This document shows positions 46,277-53,701 of a DNA stretch of 58,506 nt, piece after piece. The stretch lies in contig JAQTNK010000027.1 of NCBI GenBank assembly GCA_028713915.1, positions 1 through 58,506 on the forward strand, given 5' to 3'. Below the pieces are notes generated by a model. The model ran no database searches and was not told where the DNA came from. It worked only from the letters and a program-made list of their open reading frames with translations. The stretch comes from Rhodocyclaceae bacterium. GTDB lineage: Bacteria; Pseudomonadota; Gammaproteobacteria; Burkholderiales; Rhodocyclaceae. Position 1 is the stretch's first letter. Every line of letters starts with the position of its first letter. The position numbers were made by a program, and so were the translations under genes.

Positions 46277-47673
46277 CGGCTCTCATCGACGCCCTGCGCG
46301 AGGCCATCGGCACGCCCTACGTGCTGACCGCTGCGGCTGACGTTGCGCCCTACCTGCGCGACTGGCGCGGGCGCTACGAGGGCGCCGCGCTCTGCGTCGC
46401 GCGGCCCGGCTCGACGCAGGAAGTTGCGGCGGTGGTGAAGCTCTGCATCGCTGCCGGCGCCGCCATAGTCCCGCAGGGCGGCAACACCGGCCTGTGCGGC
46501 GGGGCGACGCCGCGCGGCGGAGAAGTGGTGGTGAGCCTGACGCGCCTGAACCGCATCCGCGCCGTCGATGCCGCGAACGATACGCTCACGGCCGAAGCAG
46601 GCTGCACGCTGCTGCAGGTGCAGGAGGCCGCTGCCGCGGCGGACCGGCTGTTCCCGCTCTCGTTGGCGGCGGAAGGCACGGCGACCATCGGCGGCAATCT
46701 GTCGACCAACGCCGGCGGCGTCCAGGTGCTGCGCTACGGCACTGCCCGCGACCTGGCGCTGGGCCTCGAAGTCGTCCTGCCCGACGGCAACGTCTGGGAC
46801 GGCCTGCGCGGCCTGCGCAAGGACAATACCGGCTACGACCTCAAGCATTTGTTCATCGGCGCCGAAGGCACGCTGGGCCTCGTCACGGCCGCGGTGCTCA
46901 AGCTCTACCGACGCCCGCGTCAGCAAGCCACGGCCTGGGCGGCGGTGCCCGATCCGGCCGCCGCGGTGGCCCTGTTGACGCGGCTGCGCGGCGAAACGGG
47001 CGAGCGCGTCACGGCTTTCGAGATCGTCGGCCGTGCGGCCCTCGATCTCGTGCTGCGCCACATTCCGCAAGCGCGCGATCCGCTGGCAGGGCAGCCGGCC
47101 TGGCAGGTGCTGATAGAACTGACCGACACGCTGGAAGAGCCGCCGCTCGGCGACGTTCTCGAACGCGTCCTCGCCGCGGCGCTCGACGCCGGCGAGGTGC
47201 AGGACGTCGCGCTGGCGCAAAGCGAAGCCCAGGCGCAGGCGCTTTGGGCGCTGCGCGAAAACGTCGCCGAAGGGCAGAAGATCGAAGGCCTGGCCATCAA
47301 GCATGACATCGCGGTGCCGGTGTCGCGCATCGCCGAATTCATCGCCCGCGCCGGCGCCACGCTGCACGAGGCGTTTCCCGGCGTGCGCATCGTCTGCTTC
47401 GGCCACCTCGGCGACGGCAACCTGCATTACAACCAGTCGCAAACGGCGGCGCTGGACAGCGACGCCTTCATCGCGGCGACGCCGGCGGTGAATCGCATCG
47501 TGCACGATCTCGTCGACGAACTGGGCGGCTCCATCTCGGCCGAGCATGGCCTCGGTCAGCTCAAGCGCGACGAAATCCTGCGCTACAAGAGCGTCGTGGA
47601 AATGGATCTGATGCGCGCCATCAAACGCGCCATCGATCCGGCGGGCCGCATGAATCCGGGCAAGGTGCTATGA
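46273..47673 (+). CDS. FAD-binding oxidase of the GlcD/D-lactate dehydrogenase family
   Basis: The 466-residue flavoprotein has the VAO-type FAD-binding blocks PQGGNTGLCGGATPRGGEVV and AEGTATIGGNLSTNAGG, the FIGAEGTLGLVTAAVLK block, and the C-terminal FAD-oxidase domain with FGHLGDGNLHYN and ISAEHGLGQLKR. It should oxidise a 2-hydroxy acid such as D-2-hydroxyglutarate, D-lactate or glycolate. No GlcE/GlcF or Fe-S partner is present, which favours a single-subunit 2-hydroxyacid dehydrogenase. It starts within the stop of the patatin gene. Confidence 0.92.
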   Translation: MTALIDALREAIGTPYVLTAAADVAPYLRDWRGRYEGAALCVARPGSTQEVAAVVKLCIAAGAAIVPQGGNTGLCGGATPRGGEVVVSLTRLNRIRAVDAANDTLTAEAGCTLLQVQEAAAAADRLFPLSLAAEGTATIGGNLSTNAGGVQVLRYGTARDLALGLEVVLPDGNVWDGLRGLRKDNTGYDLKHLFIGAEGTLGLVTAAVLKLYRRPRQQATAWAAVPDPAAAVALLTRLRGETGERVTAFEIVGRAALDLVLRHIPQARDPLAGQPAWQVLIELTDTLEEPPLGDVLERVLAAALDAGEVQDVALAQSEAQAQALWALRENVAEGQKIEGLAIKHDIAVPVSRIAEFIARAGATLHEAFPGVRIVCFGHLGDGNLHYNQSQTAALDSDAFIAATPAVNRIVHDLVDELGGSISAEHGLGQLKRDEILRYKSVVEMDLMRAIKRAIDPAGRMNPGKVL

Positions 47674-47742
47674 GCGGTGGCCGTCTCGCGGCATCGACTG
47701 CAAGCGCGCCGCGAGACGGCGCAACGTCGACGCGAAAAACGC

Positions 47743-47771
47743 TTTACAGTGTTCCGCGCCGTCCGTATAAT
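47743..47771 (+). promoter_or_regulatory. Strong promoter of the tRNA cluster
   Basis: TTTACA (47743-47748) and a perfect TATAAT (47766-47771) are 17 bases apart. A GCGCGC discriminator follows directly, as in stringently controlled stable-RNA promoters. The tRNA-Ala gene starts 15 bases after the -10 box. Confidence 0.9.
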
Positions 47772-47785
47772 GCGCGCTCTCTTGT

Positions 47786-47861
<76 letters not shown>

Positions 47862-47869
47862 AAGACTAA

Positions 47870-47945
47870 GTCCCTATCGTCTAGAGGCCTAGGACAATAC
47901 CCTTTCACGGTATGAACCGGGGTTCGAATCCCCGTGGGGACGCCA
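47870..47945 (+). tRNA. tRNA-Glu (anticodon TTC)
   Basis: The 76-nt gene has acceptor GTCCCTA with TGGGGAC (one wobble-like pair), anticodon stem ATACC/GGTAT with loop CTTTCAC (anticodon TTC), T-arm CGGGGTTCGAATCCCCG and an encoded CCA. It lies eight bases after tRNA-Ala. Confidence 0.97.
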
Positions 47946-48004
47946 GCAGTTTTCGGTTTGCGCGCTGCGCAGATCGATGTGGTTGAAGTATGTGTTTGAA
48001 GTAC

Positions 48005-48081
48005 GGAGTGGTAGTTCAGTTGGTTAGAATACCGGCCTGTCACGCCGGGGGTCGCGGGTTCGAGTCCCGTCCACTCCGCCA
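48005..48081 (+). tRNA. tRNA-Asp (anticodon GTC)
   Basis: The 77-nt gene has acceptor GGAGTGG/CCACTCC, anticodon stem CCGGC/GCCGG with loop CTGTCAC (GTC), T-arm GCGGGTTCGAGTCCCGT and an encoded CCA. It closes the three-tRNA transcript. Confidence 0.97.
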
Positions 48082-48139
48082 ACGAATCAAGTCGTCAGGA
48101 AGCGTCGCCGCGCAATAGCTTGGCGACCTTCCGAAAGAG

Positions 48140-48177
48140 AAGCCCGATGTCCTTGGATCAAGGAATCGGGCTTTTTC
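48140..48177 (+). terminator. Terminator of the tRNA cluster
   Basis: AAGCCCGAT (48140-48148) pairs with ATCGGGCTT (48165-48173), with an inner CCTT/AAGG stem. TTTTT follows at 48172-48176. Confidence 0.9.
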
Positions 48178-48199
48178 ATTTCGCTTCCGTTACCGTCGG

Positions 48200-50149
48200 C
48201 TACTTTGCGGCGGGGATTTCGATCAAGCGCGGAGGATGCTCCATGTCGCCCCTTGTTGGCGAGATGAAGGCAAATTGATACACGGGATGGAGTTCACTCT
48301 GTCCGCCCGCAATCTGCCGTTCCTTGTAGCCCCATGTCCAGCGATCCAGGACGTAGCCAGGAGCGGCATTGCCCAACTCGCCGATGGCTTCGCTGCGCGC
48401 TTGGTCGAAGGCTTTGATCGGGACGGGCGTGCCAGGCACCGCCGCGCGCCAGGTCTTCGATGCGCTGAGCACGGCGCCATCGTTGTTCAGCCGCACCCGG
48501 ATCGCGCCCGCGCTGCCAAGGATCTCGGCATGGATGTCGCCGACCGGAATGACGCGCCGGTAGGACACGGTGACGCCGTTCTGCGACTGGCGCAAATCGG
48601 AAGGCTTGCCGTCCACCGGCATGCTCGCCGTCATGTAGCGGATGAGCGACGGTTCCGACACCTGCTGTTCCTGCCAGCGCTGTTCCCTCAGGAAGTCTGT
48701 CGCGCGCTGGAGATAAGCCTTCTCCTCGAGCGAAACGCCGCTGGGCAAGGAGACCTTGCCTGAGTCCACGTGCAAGGTTCCGGTCTGTTCCAGGCGTTCC
48801 AGTTTGCCCTTGCCGCCAGCCAGCAGGGCGGAGCTTATCGTGAGATGCGTGCCGGGCTTCAGCGATTTCATCACCTGCGGCGGCAGCGCAGCCGACAGCT
48901 TGAAGATCGGTGCGAGCTGCGGAATCTTCTCGGGTAGGAGCGGGCTCGTGTTGGCTTGCTGGCTACCCGCCGGGTACATCAGGTAGAAGTGGCTGGCCCC
49001 GGAGGTGTTGGGCGCATTCGTAAATTCCGTGTCATACAGCGGCGTCTTCGTAATGTCGTTGCCGCCCCGCGTCATGCACAGCGGCACGACGCCATAGGCG
49101 CCCGCCTGGCCAAATCCGTCAAGGAACATCTGGGCCAGCGTGTCGTGATTGGTGGCGCGATTATCGTAATCGCTCCACATCCTGTCGACCTGATCGGTAT
49201 GGCAATACATTTCCGTCGAGCCGCCGCAGGCCATACGCAGATCCGATGAGAGCGCAGGTCCCCAGCGCTGGAAGACATTGCGCATGGCGGGCGAGTCGGC
49301 GCCGCCGGTGAACTTGTCGGGGCAGGCATACTCGAAGGTCGTCGCCGGGGTGCAGGTTTGCGGCCCATGGGCGAAGACCTCGCAGGAGCACTGCCAGTAA
49401 TAGCGCAAGTTTCCGGAGCCGAGGATGTTGGCGAGGCGTACCGACGCCTGGGAGGCGTAATCGCCCAGGGTGGACCAAATCGTGGGATTGCCGTGGCCGG
49501 CATAGAAGAACAGCATGGTCCGGTCGATGCCGTTCGGGATGTTGGTATCCGCTCCCGTGGCTACGGCGCCTGGGTCGTAATAATACTTGGCCGTGTTGCT
49601 GATGCCGATGTGGATGTGGGTCTTGTTCCAGGAATCCGGGGCATGGTGGGGCGCGGTGGCGCTTCCCGCCATGTTCTTGCCGAACAGGAACTCGTTGGCC
49701 GTATCGATGTGCCAGTCGGTGTTGCCATGGGCAGCCAGAATGCTGTTGGCGGGCGGATTGCAGCGCAATTGGAAATTCGCGTGGCTCGACGTAACCGTGC
49801 CGGGGCTCGTGATCTTGACGGCTTCCCATCCGGCGTAGTACGGCAAGCCGTCGCCGCCCAGAGTCCAGGTGGTGCTGACCGGCTTGGTCTGGCCTGCCTT
49901 GGTGAACTTCAGGGTCTTGGGCTGGGTGTCGGTGGCGCCGTCGCTGCGCTTGAAAATATAGCTGACGATCTGCGCCTTGTCGGACGTGATGCTGCCCTTG
50001 AAGGTGATCACGCCCGGACAGTCGCCGCGGGCGTCTGTCAGATTGGCGGAGAGCGTGGTCGTCAGTGCCATCGCCTGGCTGCTCCCCGCTAGCGCCCATG
50101 CCATGCCGATGGCCATCGGCAAATGTCGATGCCGTAGATGTTGCCCCAT
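48200..50149 (-). CDS. Large secreted protein with a His...Cys (clan CD-like) signature
   Basis: The 649-residue product has a signal peptide (MAIGMAWALAGSSQAMA, cleavage near residue 28). Residues about 140-400 contain HIDTANEFLFGKNM, then FFYAGHGNPTIW with His219, then YYWQCSCEVFAHGPQTC with Cys254 and Cys256. A His in AGHG followed by a Cys after a hydrophobic strand resembles caspase/gingipain-type (clan CD) peptidases and DUF6345-like proteins. The C-terminal third (about 440-649) looks like a beta-rich domain. There are many Cys, consistent with periplasmic or extracellular disulfides. An AAGGA site precedes the ATG. It stands alone. Protease activity is a hypothesis only. Confidence 0.8.
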   Translation of the reverse strand: MGQHLRHRHLPMAIGMAWALAGSSQAMALTTTLSANLTDARGDCPGVITFKGSITSDKAQIVSYIFKRSDGATDTQPKTLKFTKAGQTKPVSTTWTLGGDGLPYYAGWEAVKITSPGTVTSSHANFQLRCNPPANSILAAHGNTDWHIDTANEFLFGKNMAGSATAPHHAPDSWNKTHIHIGISNTAKYYYDPGAVATGADTNIPNGIDRTMLFFYAGHGNPTIWSTLGDYASQASVRLANILGSGNLRYYWQCSCEVFAHGPQTCTPATTFEYACPDKFTGGADSPAMRNVFQRWGPALSSDLRMACGGSTEMYCHTDQVDRMWSDYDNRATNHDTLAQMFLDGFGQAGAYGVVPLCMTRGGNDITKTPLYDTEFTNAPNTSGASHFYLMYPAGSQQANTSPLLPEKIPQLAPIFKLSAALPPQVMKSLKPGTHLTISSALLAGGKGKLERLEQTGTLHVDSGKVSLPSGVSLEEKAYLQRATDFLREQRWQEQQVSEPSLIRYMTASMPVDGKPSDLRQSQNGVTVSYRRVIPVGDIHAEILGSAGAIRVRLNNDGAVLSASKTWRAAVPGTPVPIKAFDQARSEAIGELGNAAPGYVLDRWTWGYKERQIAGGQSELHPVYQFAFISPTRGDMEHPPRLIEIPAAK

Positions 50150-50462
50150 GGTAAATCCTTCCAGTTCACGTTGATCGGCGAGCCTGGCTGTGCGGGCTCC
50201 GAGTCATGCCATCATGCTCTACGTATGCCAACGGCACGTGCTGACAGCATAGTCGCCGTCCCGGTGGGCGCAATGAGCACATCGTGTCATGCGCCTACTT
50301 CGCGCCTCTCGCACTGGCACGGCGGCAATTGTCCGGTCGATGGAAGGCGGCTCATCTGGCGCATCGTCGGCTCGGGCGGCGCTATCGGCGCCGACGACAA
50401 GGAATGCGCCTGCGCTCGAACCGGTCGCCGGCAGCGCTGCCCGGTGCCGGTTCGGCGCCGCC
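50150..50462. other. Intergenic region with a dyad and an inverted repeat
   Basis: These 313 bases separate two minus-strand genes and contain no convincing coding region. They hold ATGCCAACGGCA (50225-50236), similar to dyads near hfq and in phaC, and the long inverted repeat listed separately. The promoter of the secreted-protein gene should be here, but no clear boxes were found. Confidence 0.5.
50417..50454. repeat. Imperfect 38-bp inverted repeat
   Basis: CGAACCGG (50417-50424) and CCGGTTCG (50447-50454) are perfect arms. The inner bases GCAGC/GCTGC (about 50431-50440) also pair, with a mismatched stretch between. It lies eight bases past the stop of the C39-like peptidase gene on the minus strand and could end its transcript, although there is no T-run. 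Confidence 0.65.
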
Positions 50463-51440
50463 TCAGCGCGTTTCGTTCATGTGCCGCAGAATATGCTGGC
50501 GCGTATCCTCGACGGCATTCGCGAAAGGTCCGCCGAGCGCCGAGGCCCGCTCGATGACGGCGAGGGCTTCGCGGTTGCGCCCCTGGTCGGCAAGCGTCTG
50601 CGCGAGGTTGTTGAGCAAGACTGCCGACTCGGGATGGCGTGCGGCGGCCGGTCGCAACACGGCTTCCGCTTCAGCCAGCTCACCCAGCGCATAGTGGCTG
50701 TTCGCCAAGCCGACGATGGCGGTTTCGTTGTCCGGCCAGCGCTTGAGAAACGTCGCGTAGGCGGCCTCCGCGGCGCGCTGCTTGCCGGCATTTTCCAGCG
50801 CCGCGATCGCCTCGACATAGGACGCCGCGGTTGCCGTCGCCGGCAGGCGCCGCGGCGGCACGAGGACCATCGCCCAATAGCCGCTTTGCTTCCACAGGTA
50901 CTCGAGGACCGCAAATGGCATTGTCATCCATGGCTTCTTGCCCGAATGCAGCATTACCTTGCCGTTCGGATAGTCGTAGCCGACGACGACAGCATAATGC
51001 CAGACCGACACGGGCCAGACGCCATAGTCTTGCAGGACGATCACCGGCAGGCCGGCGGCGAGCTCGCGCAGCACGTCCTCGAGCCGCGGCGCCAGGCGGT
51101 AACTGACCAGGCCATGGCGGCGCGGCGCGGCGAGCATGTCCGCCTGCAAACTGCCCTGGCGACCGGGCAGGTAGACCTCTTGCGTCATTTCCTCGAGCGT
51201 AACGTCGGCTTCGACGCTCTTCATCACCATCGTCAGCGCCGCCGGACCGCACTGGTATTCGTCCTGGGGAATGAACGGCACATCGTAGAGCTTGATGCGA
51301 TCGGGCAGTCGATCAGGCTTGCCTTCGCGCAAGGCCGTCGTTTGCGGCACCAGCAGCGAGCAGCCGCCCAGCAACAGCGACAAAACAAAAACGCCCACCA
51401 GGCGGTGGGCGTTGCCGAGCGGCCTGGCGCAGCGGCGCAT
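50463..51440 (-). CDS. C39-like cysteine peptidase lipoprotein with TPRs (PA2778 family)
   Basis: The 325-residue product has a lipobox ending at Cys27 (LLLGGC). A papain-like C39 domain follows with Cys64 in DEYQCGPAALTMVM and His148 in VWHYAVVVGYD, and then about four TPR-like repeats (about 225-320). This matches the PA2778-type family from Pseudomonas, usually beside a PA2779-type gene, as here. The ATG at 51440 shares one base with the upstream stop (TAATG), so the two are translationally coupled. C39 domains normally cut double-glycine leader peptides; the substrate here is unknown. Confidence 0.87.
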   Translation of the reverse strand: MRRCARPLGNAHRLVGVFVLSLLLGGCSLLVPQTTALREGKPDRLPDRIKLYDVPFIPQDEYQCGPAALTMVMKSVEADVTLEEMTQEVYLPGRQGSLQADMLAAPRRHGLVSYRLAPRLEDVLRELAAGLPVIVLQDYGVWPVSVWHYAVVVGYDYPNGKVMLHSGKKPWMTMPFAVLEYLWKQSGYWAMVLVPPRRLPATATAASYVEAIAALENAGKQRAAEAAYATFLKRWPDNETAIVGLANSHYALGELAEAEAVLRPAAARHPESAVLLNNLAQTLADQGRNREALAVIERASALGGPFANAVEDTRQHILRHMNETR

Positions 51441-51799
51441 TACTTCCAGGAATAATAGGCCCAGACGCCGAGGGCGATGATGATGGCCCAGCCCCAACCG
51501 GAGATGTTGGCGCCGGCGGGAGCGGCGTTGACATTGTCGGCCAGCGCATGGACTTCCGCGTTGGTCATCGCGGCGACCCGTTCTTTGGCGCTGCTGGCAT
51601 CGAGGCCGAAATCCTGCAATTGCCGCGCCACCTCCGGACGGTCGATGGCGGCGACGAGGTTGGCGCGCTCCATCCGCGTCGATGTGTCGGATGCGGCTTG
51701 ATCCGTGCCGATCATCGCCGCCTGGGCCGCCTGAAGAGGCAGCGCCAGCATCGACAGGATCAACAGGCGGCTGGCGATTCTCATCAGTGCTGATTTCAT
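51440..51799 (-). CDS. PA2779-family small membrane protein
   Basis: The 119-residue protein has an N-terminal signal-like helix (about 8-31, LLILSMLALPLQAAQAAM), a central helical region (ERANLVAAIDRPEVARQLQD) and a C-terminal membrane helix ending in WAYYSWK. Homologs are found next to PA2778-type peptidases, and no function is established. The ATG at 51799 has a GGAG site seven bases upstream; an in-frame ATG at 51811 would add four residues. It is the first gene of the pair and may be a substrate or membrane partner of the peptidase (inference). Confidence 0.85.
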   Translation of the reverse strand: MKSALMRIASRLLILSMLALPLQAAQAAMIGTDQAASDTSTRMERANLVAAIDRPEVARQLQDFGLDASSAKERVAAMTNAEVHALADNVNAAPAGANISGWGWAIIIALGVWAYYSWK

Positions 51800-51811
51800 A
51801 AGCTTCTCCAT

Positions 51812-52255
51812 GGAAAAGGGGATTGAAGGAACCGCGCCGCCCGACCGTCCCGCCTTCGATCAGCGTGACGATCTGCGTTCGATGCGCCTTGCCGTGTCGT
51901 TGGCAACCATTCTGGGGGGCGCGCGCGATGAACTGAATTCCATGAAGCCGGTATTTTGGCTACCGGTATCGAGGTAGCGGGGCGGCCGCCGTGCGGTCAA
52001 GCGGCTGGCACTGTTCTCGGCGCGCGGCGGCGCTTGGCCGGGACTTGTCGCTCGCCGGCGACAGCGGCAAGCGATGCGGATTCATATCACCATGCCGATG
52101 CGCCTTTCCTGCCGTCGTCAATCGGAGATGGCACGAAAGCTCAGGCGCGCCGGAACGACGTCGGTTCTCAGCATGGAATGCCGCTCAGGCGGCGCCGCGA
52201 GCGCTGACCACGGCAATCTCGGCGCACTGCATGCCACACGAAACAGGAGTCGACC
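51812..52255. other. Divergent intergenic region
   Basis: These 444 bases lie between the minus-strand PA2779-type gene and a plus-strand unknown gene. Nothing coding is convincing in them. A dyad-like CTACCGGTATCGAGGTAG (51960-51977) is visible, along with an AGGAG site just before the downstream gene. Confidence 0.5.
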
Positions 52256-52765
52256 ATGGATACCCTTCGCATAGACACCGCGCTGGAACGGGCTGCCGCC
52301 AGTGGCGCCGACGATCCGCTTGCCCCGATTTTCGCTGCCGGAGGAGGGGTTCTGCGCACCACGCACGAGGCGGAACTGGTACGCCTGACGCGTCAATACG
52401 CCGACTTTGCCGGCACGACGCGCAATGCCCTCAACCTGCTTTCGGGCCTGCGCTCCGGCAGCGCCATCACGCTCTACGGCGAGGAAGGCGAATTGTCTTT
52501 CACGCCGCCGACCACGCCGATGGGCTGGAGCCGCGTCCAGCGCATCCTCAATCTCGCGCGCGCCGGCCTGACGTCCATGGGCATCCGAACGCCCCAGCCG
52601 GCGCAGATCGCGGCGGCGCTGATGGGCGGCACCCTCGCCATCGGCAGCGCCTTGGTACGCTTCCCCGGCGTGTTGCGGCTGCACAGCGCCCGCATCGAAT
52701 GGTCGCGCATCGCCCATGCCTTCGCCCTGGCCGCGCCTGCGGCAGGCGCGCTCCAGCACCAGTAG
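52256..52765 (+). CDS. Uncharacterised protein (169 residues)
   Basis: The product begins MDTLRIDTALERAAASGADD and matches no family I recognise. It is mostly helical, with a basic/hydrophobic C-terminal half and one moderately hydrophobic stretch (AQIAAALMGGTLAIGSALVRF, about 116-136) that could be a weak membrane segment or a buried helix. There is no signal peptide. An AGGAG ribosome-binding site nine bases before the ATG and codon use like the neighbours indicate a real gene. It stands alone, followed by a stem-loop at 52811. Confidence 0.72.
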   Translation: MDTLRIDTALERAAASGADDPLAPIFAAGGGVLRTTHEAELVRLTRQYADFAGTTRNALNLLSGLRSGSAITLYGEEGELSFTPPTTPMGWSRVQRILNLARAGLTSMGIRTPQPAQIAAALMGGTLAIGSALVRFPGVLRLHSARIEWSRIAHAFALAAPAAGALQHQ

Positions 52766-52810
52766 CGGCAGGCGGCAGGCAGCACCTGAGCGCCCGCTCG
52801 CGGCGGGCAT

Positions 52811-52844
52811 GCGGTCTTACGGCAGCGACTGTCCGTAAGGCCGC
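52811..52844 (+). repeat. Stem-loop downstream of the 169-residue gene
   Basis: GCGGTCTTACGG (52811-52822) pairs with CCGTAAGGCCGC (52833-52844) with one G-C/T mismatch around a 10-base loop. It may end the preceding transcript, although no T-run follows. Confidence 0.6.
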
Positions 52845-52962
52845 CGCACGTCGTCTTCCCATCGGCCGGCGCATGTATCGCCTGTGCCCGCAATCGATCA
52901 GATCGAATGTCACTGCCGACAAGCCGAAAAGCTGTCCTTTTACCTCGTTGCAAAATTTGTCC

Positions 52963-52990
52963 TAAAGTTTTGGCGTCAAGCTGCCGATAA
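52963..52990 (+). promoter_or_regulatory. Sigma-28 (FliA) flagellar promoter
   Basis: TAAAGTTT (52963-52970) and GCCGATAA (52983-52990) match the enterobacterial FliA consensus boxes exactly, with 12 bases between them (11 is the norm). It points at the flaG gene and a small ORF before it. Confidence 0.85.
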
Positions 52991-53039
52991 GGGAATACGA
53001 GACGGTGGAATTCCGTCAATACTTTTCGGCGGAGGCGTA

Positions 53040-53171
53040 ATGAACGTCAATGTTGCAACAGGGCGCGGCGGCCATGAGAGCCTGTACGGGAACACCCGAG
53101 GCCATGGACCCATGGCGCCGCCGGCAGGTTCGGCAATCTGGCCAGTCCCTGGGCCGGAAGGGAGGCGATGA
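53040..53171 (+). CDS. Possible 43-residue leader protein before flaG
   Basis: This short frame starts with ATG behind GGAGG (53031-53035), lies about 50 bases after the sigma-28 promoter, and ends in a TGA inside the flaG ATGATG start. The product begins MNVNVATGRGGHESLYGN and is Gly/Pro-rich. Its first bases (GGAGGCGTAATGAACGTCAA) resemble those of flaG (GGAGGCGATGATGAACATTC), so it may be a decayed copy of the flaG 5' end or a coupling ORF. It may not make a stable protein. Confidence 0.4.
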   Translation: MNVNVATGRGGHESLYGNTRGHGPMAPPAGSAIWPVPGPEGRR

Positions 53172-53551
53172 TGAACATTCAAGTGCCACCGCCGGGTTCG
53201 GCGAATTCGGCGGCGGGAGCGACGCCGGCGCCGGGCGGGAACGGCCAGGCTGCGCCGGCCTCGGCGGGTGCGCCGAAAGCGGTTGTTCAGCCGGGCGCAG
53301 AAACGTCGGTCCAGGCCAAACAGCCGACCGCGGCGGACCTTCAGAAGGCCGTGACCGATCTGCAGAACAAGGTCCAGGCCGTGGCGCCGGACATACAGTT
53401 TTCCATCGACCACGGCACGGGCCGAACCGTGATCGAAGTCACCGACGCCAGCACCCATACGGTCATTCGCCAGATTCCGTCGGCGGAAATTCTCGGCATG
53501 GATGCCGAACTCGACCGCATGCAGGGACTGCTTCTGAACAAGCGCGTCTGA
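53171..53551 (+). CDS. flaG: FlaG-family flagellar protein
   Basis: The 126-residue product has a Pro/Ala/Gly-rich disordered N-terminus (about 1-50) and the conserved FlaG core: a helix (ADLQKAVTDLQNKVQAVAPD), then FSIDHGTGRTVIEVTDAST and the hallmark VIRQIPSAEILGMDAELDRM. FlaG proteins affect filament length or assembly and usually lie next to fliD/fliC. Here it is alone. A near-perfect sigma-28 promoter upstream supports a late flagellar role. The second ATG (53171) gives better spacing from GGAGG than the first (53168). Confidence 0.87.
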   Translation: MNIQVPPPGSANSAAGATPAPGGNGQAAPASAGAPKAVVQPGAETSVQAKQPTAADLQKAVTDLQNKVQAVAPDIQFSIDHGTGRTVIEVTDASTHTVIRQIPSAEILGMDAELDRMQGLLLNKRV

Positions 53552-53701
53552 TTCGCGGCGGTTTGCCGTGGTCCGTGCGGCGGGCCAGGCTTGCCGCACT
53601 GCCGGCGGCACGCGCAGCCGGCACCGCGGCACCCCGCGCATGGCGAGGCCGGGCCATTTCGTCTAGGCTGATAAGCCGATGGACGAAACGGGGGATGCGC
53701 C

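Noticed and set aside
48082-53700. Genomic island inserted at tRNA-Asp
   Set aside because: The region has accessory genes, but I found no integrase, no direct repeat of the tRNA 3' end and no strong shift in base composition.
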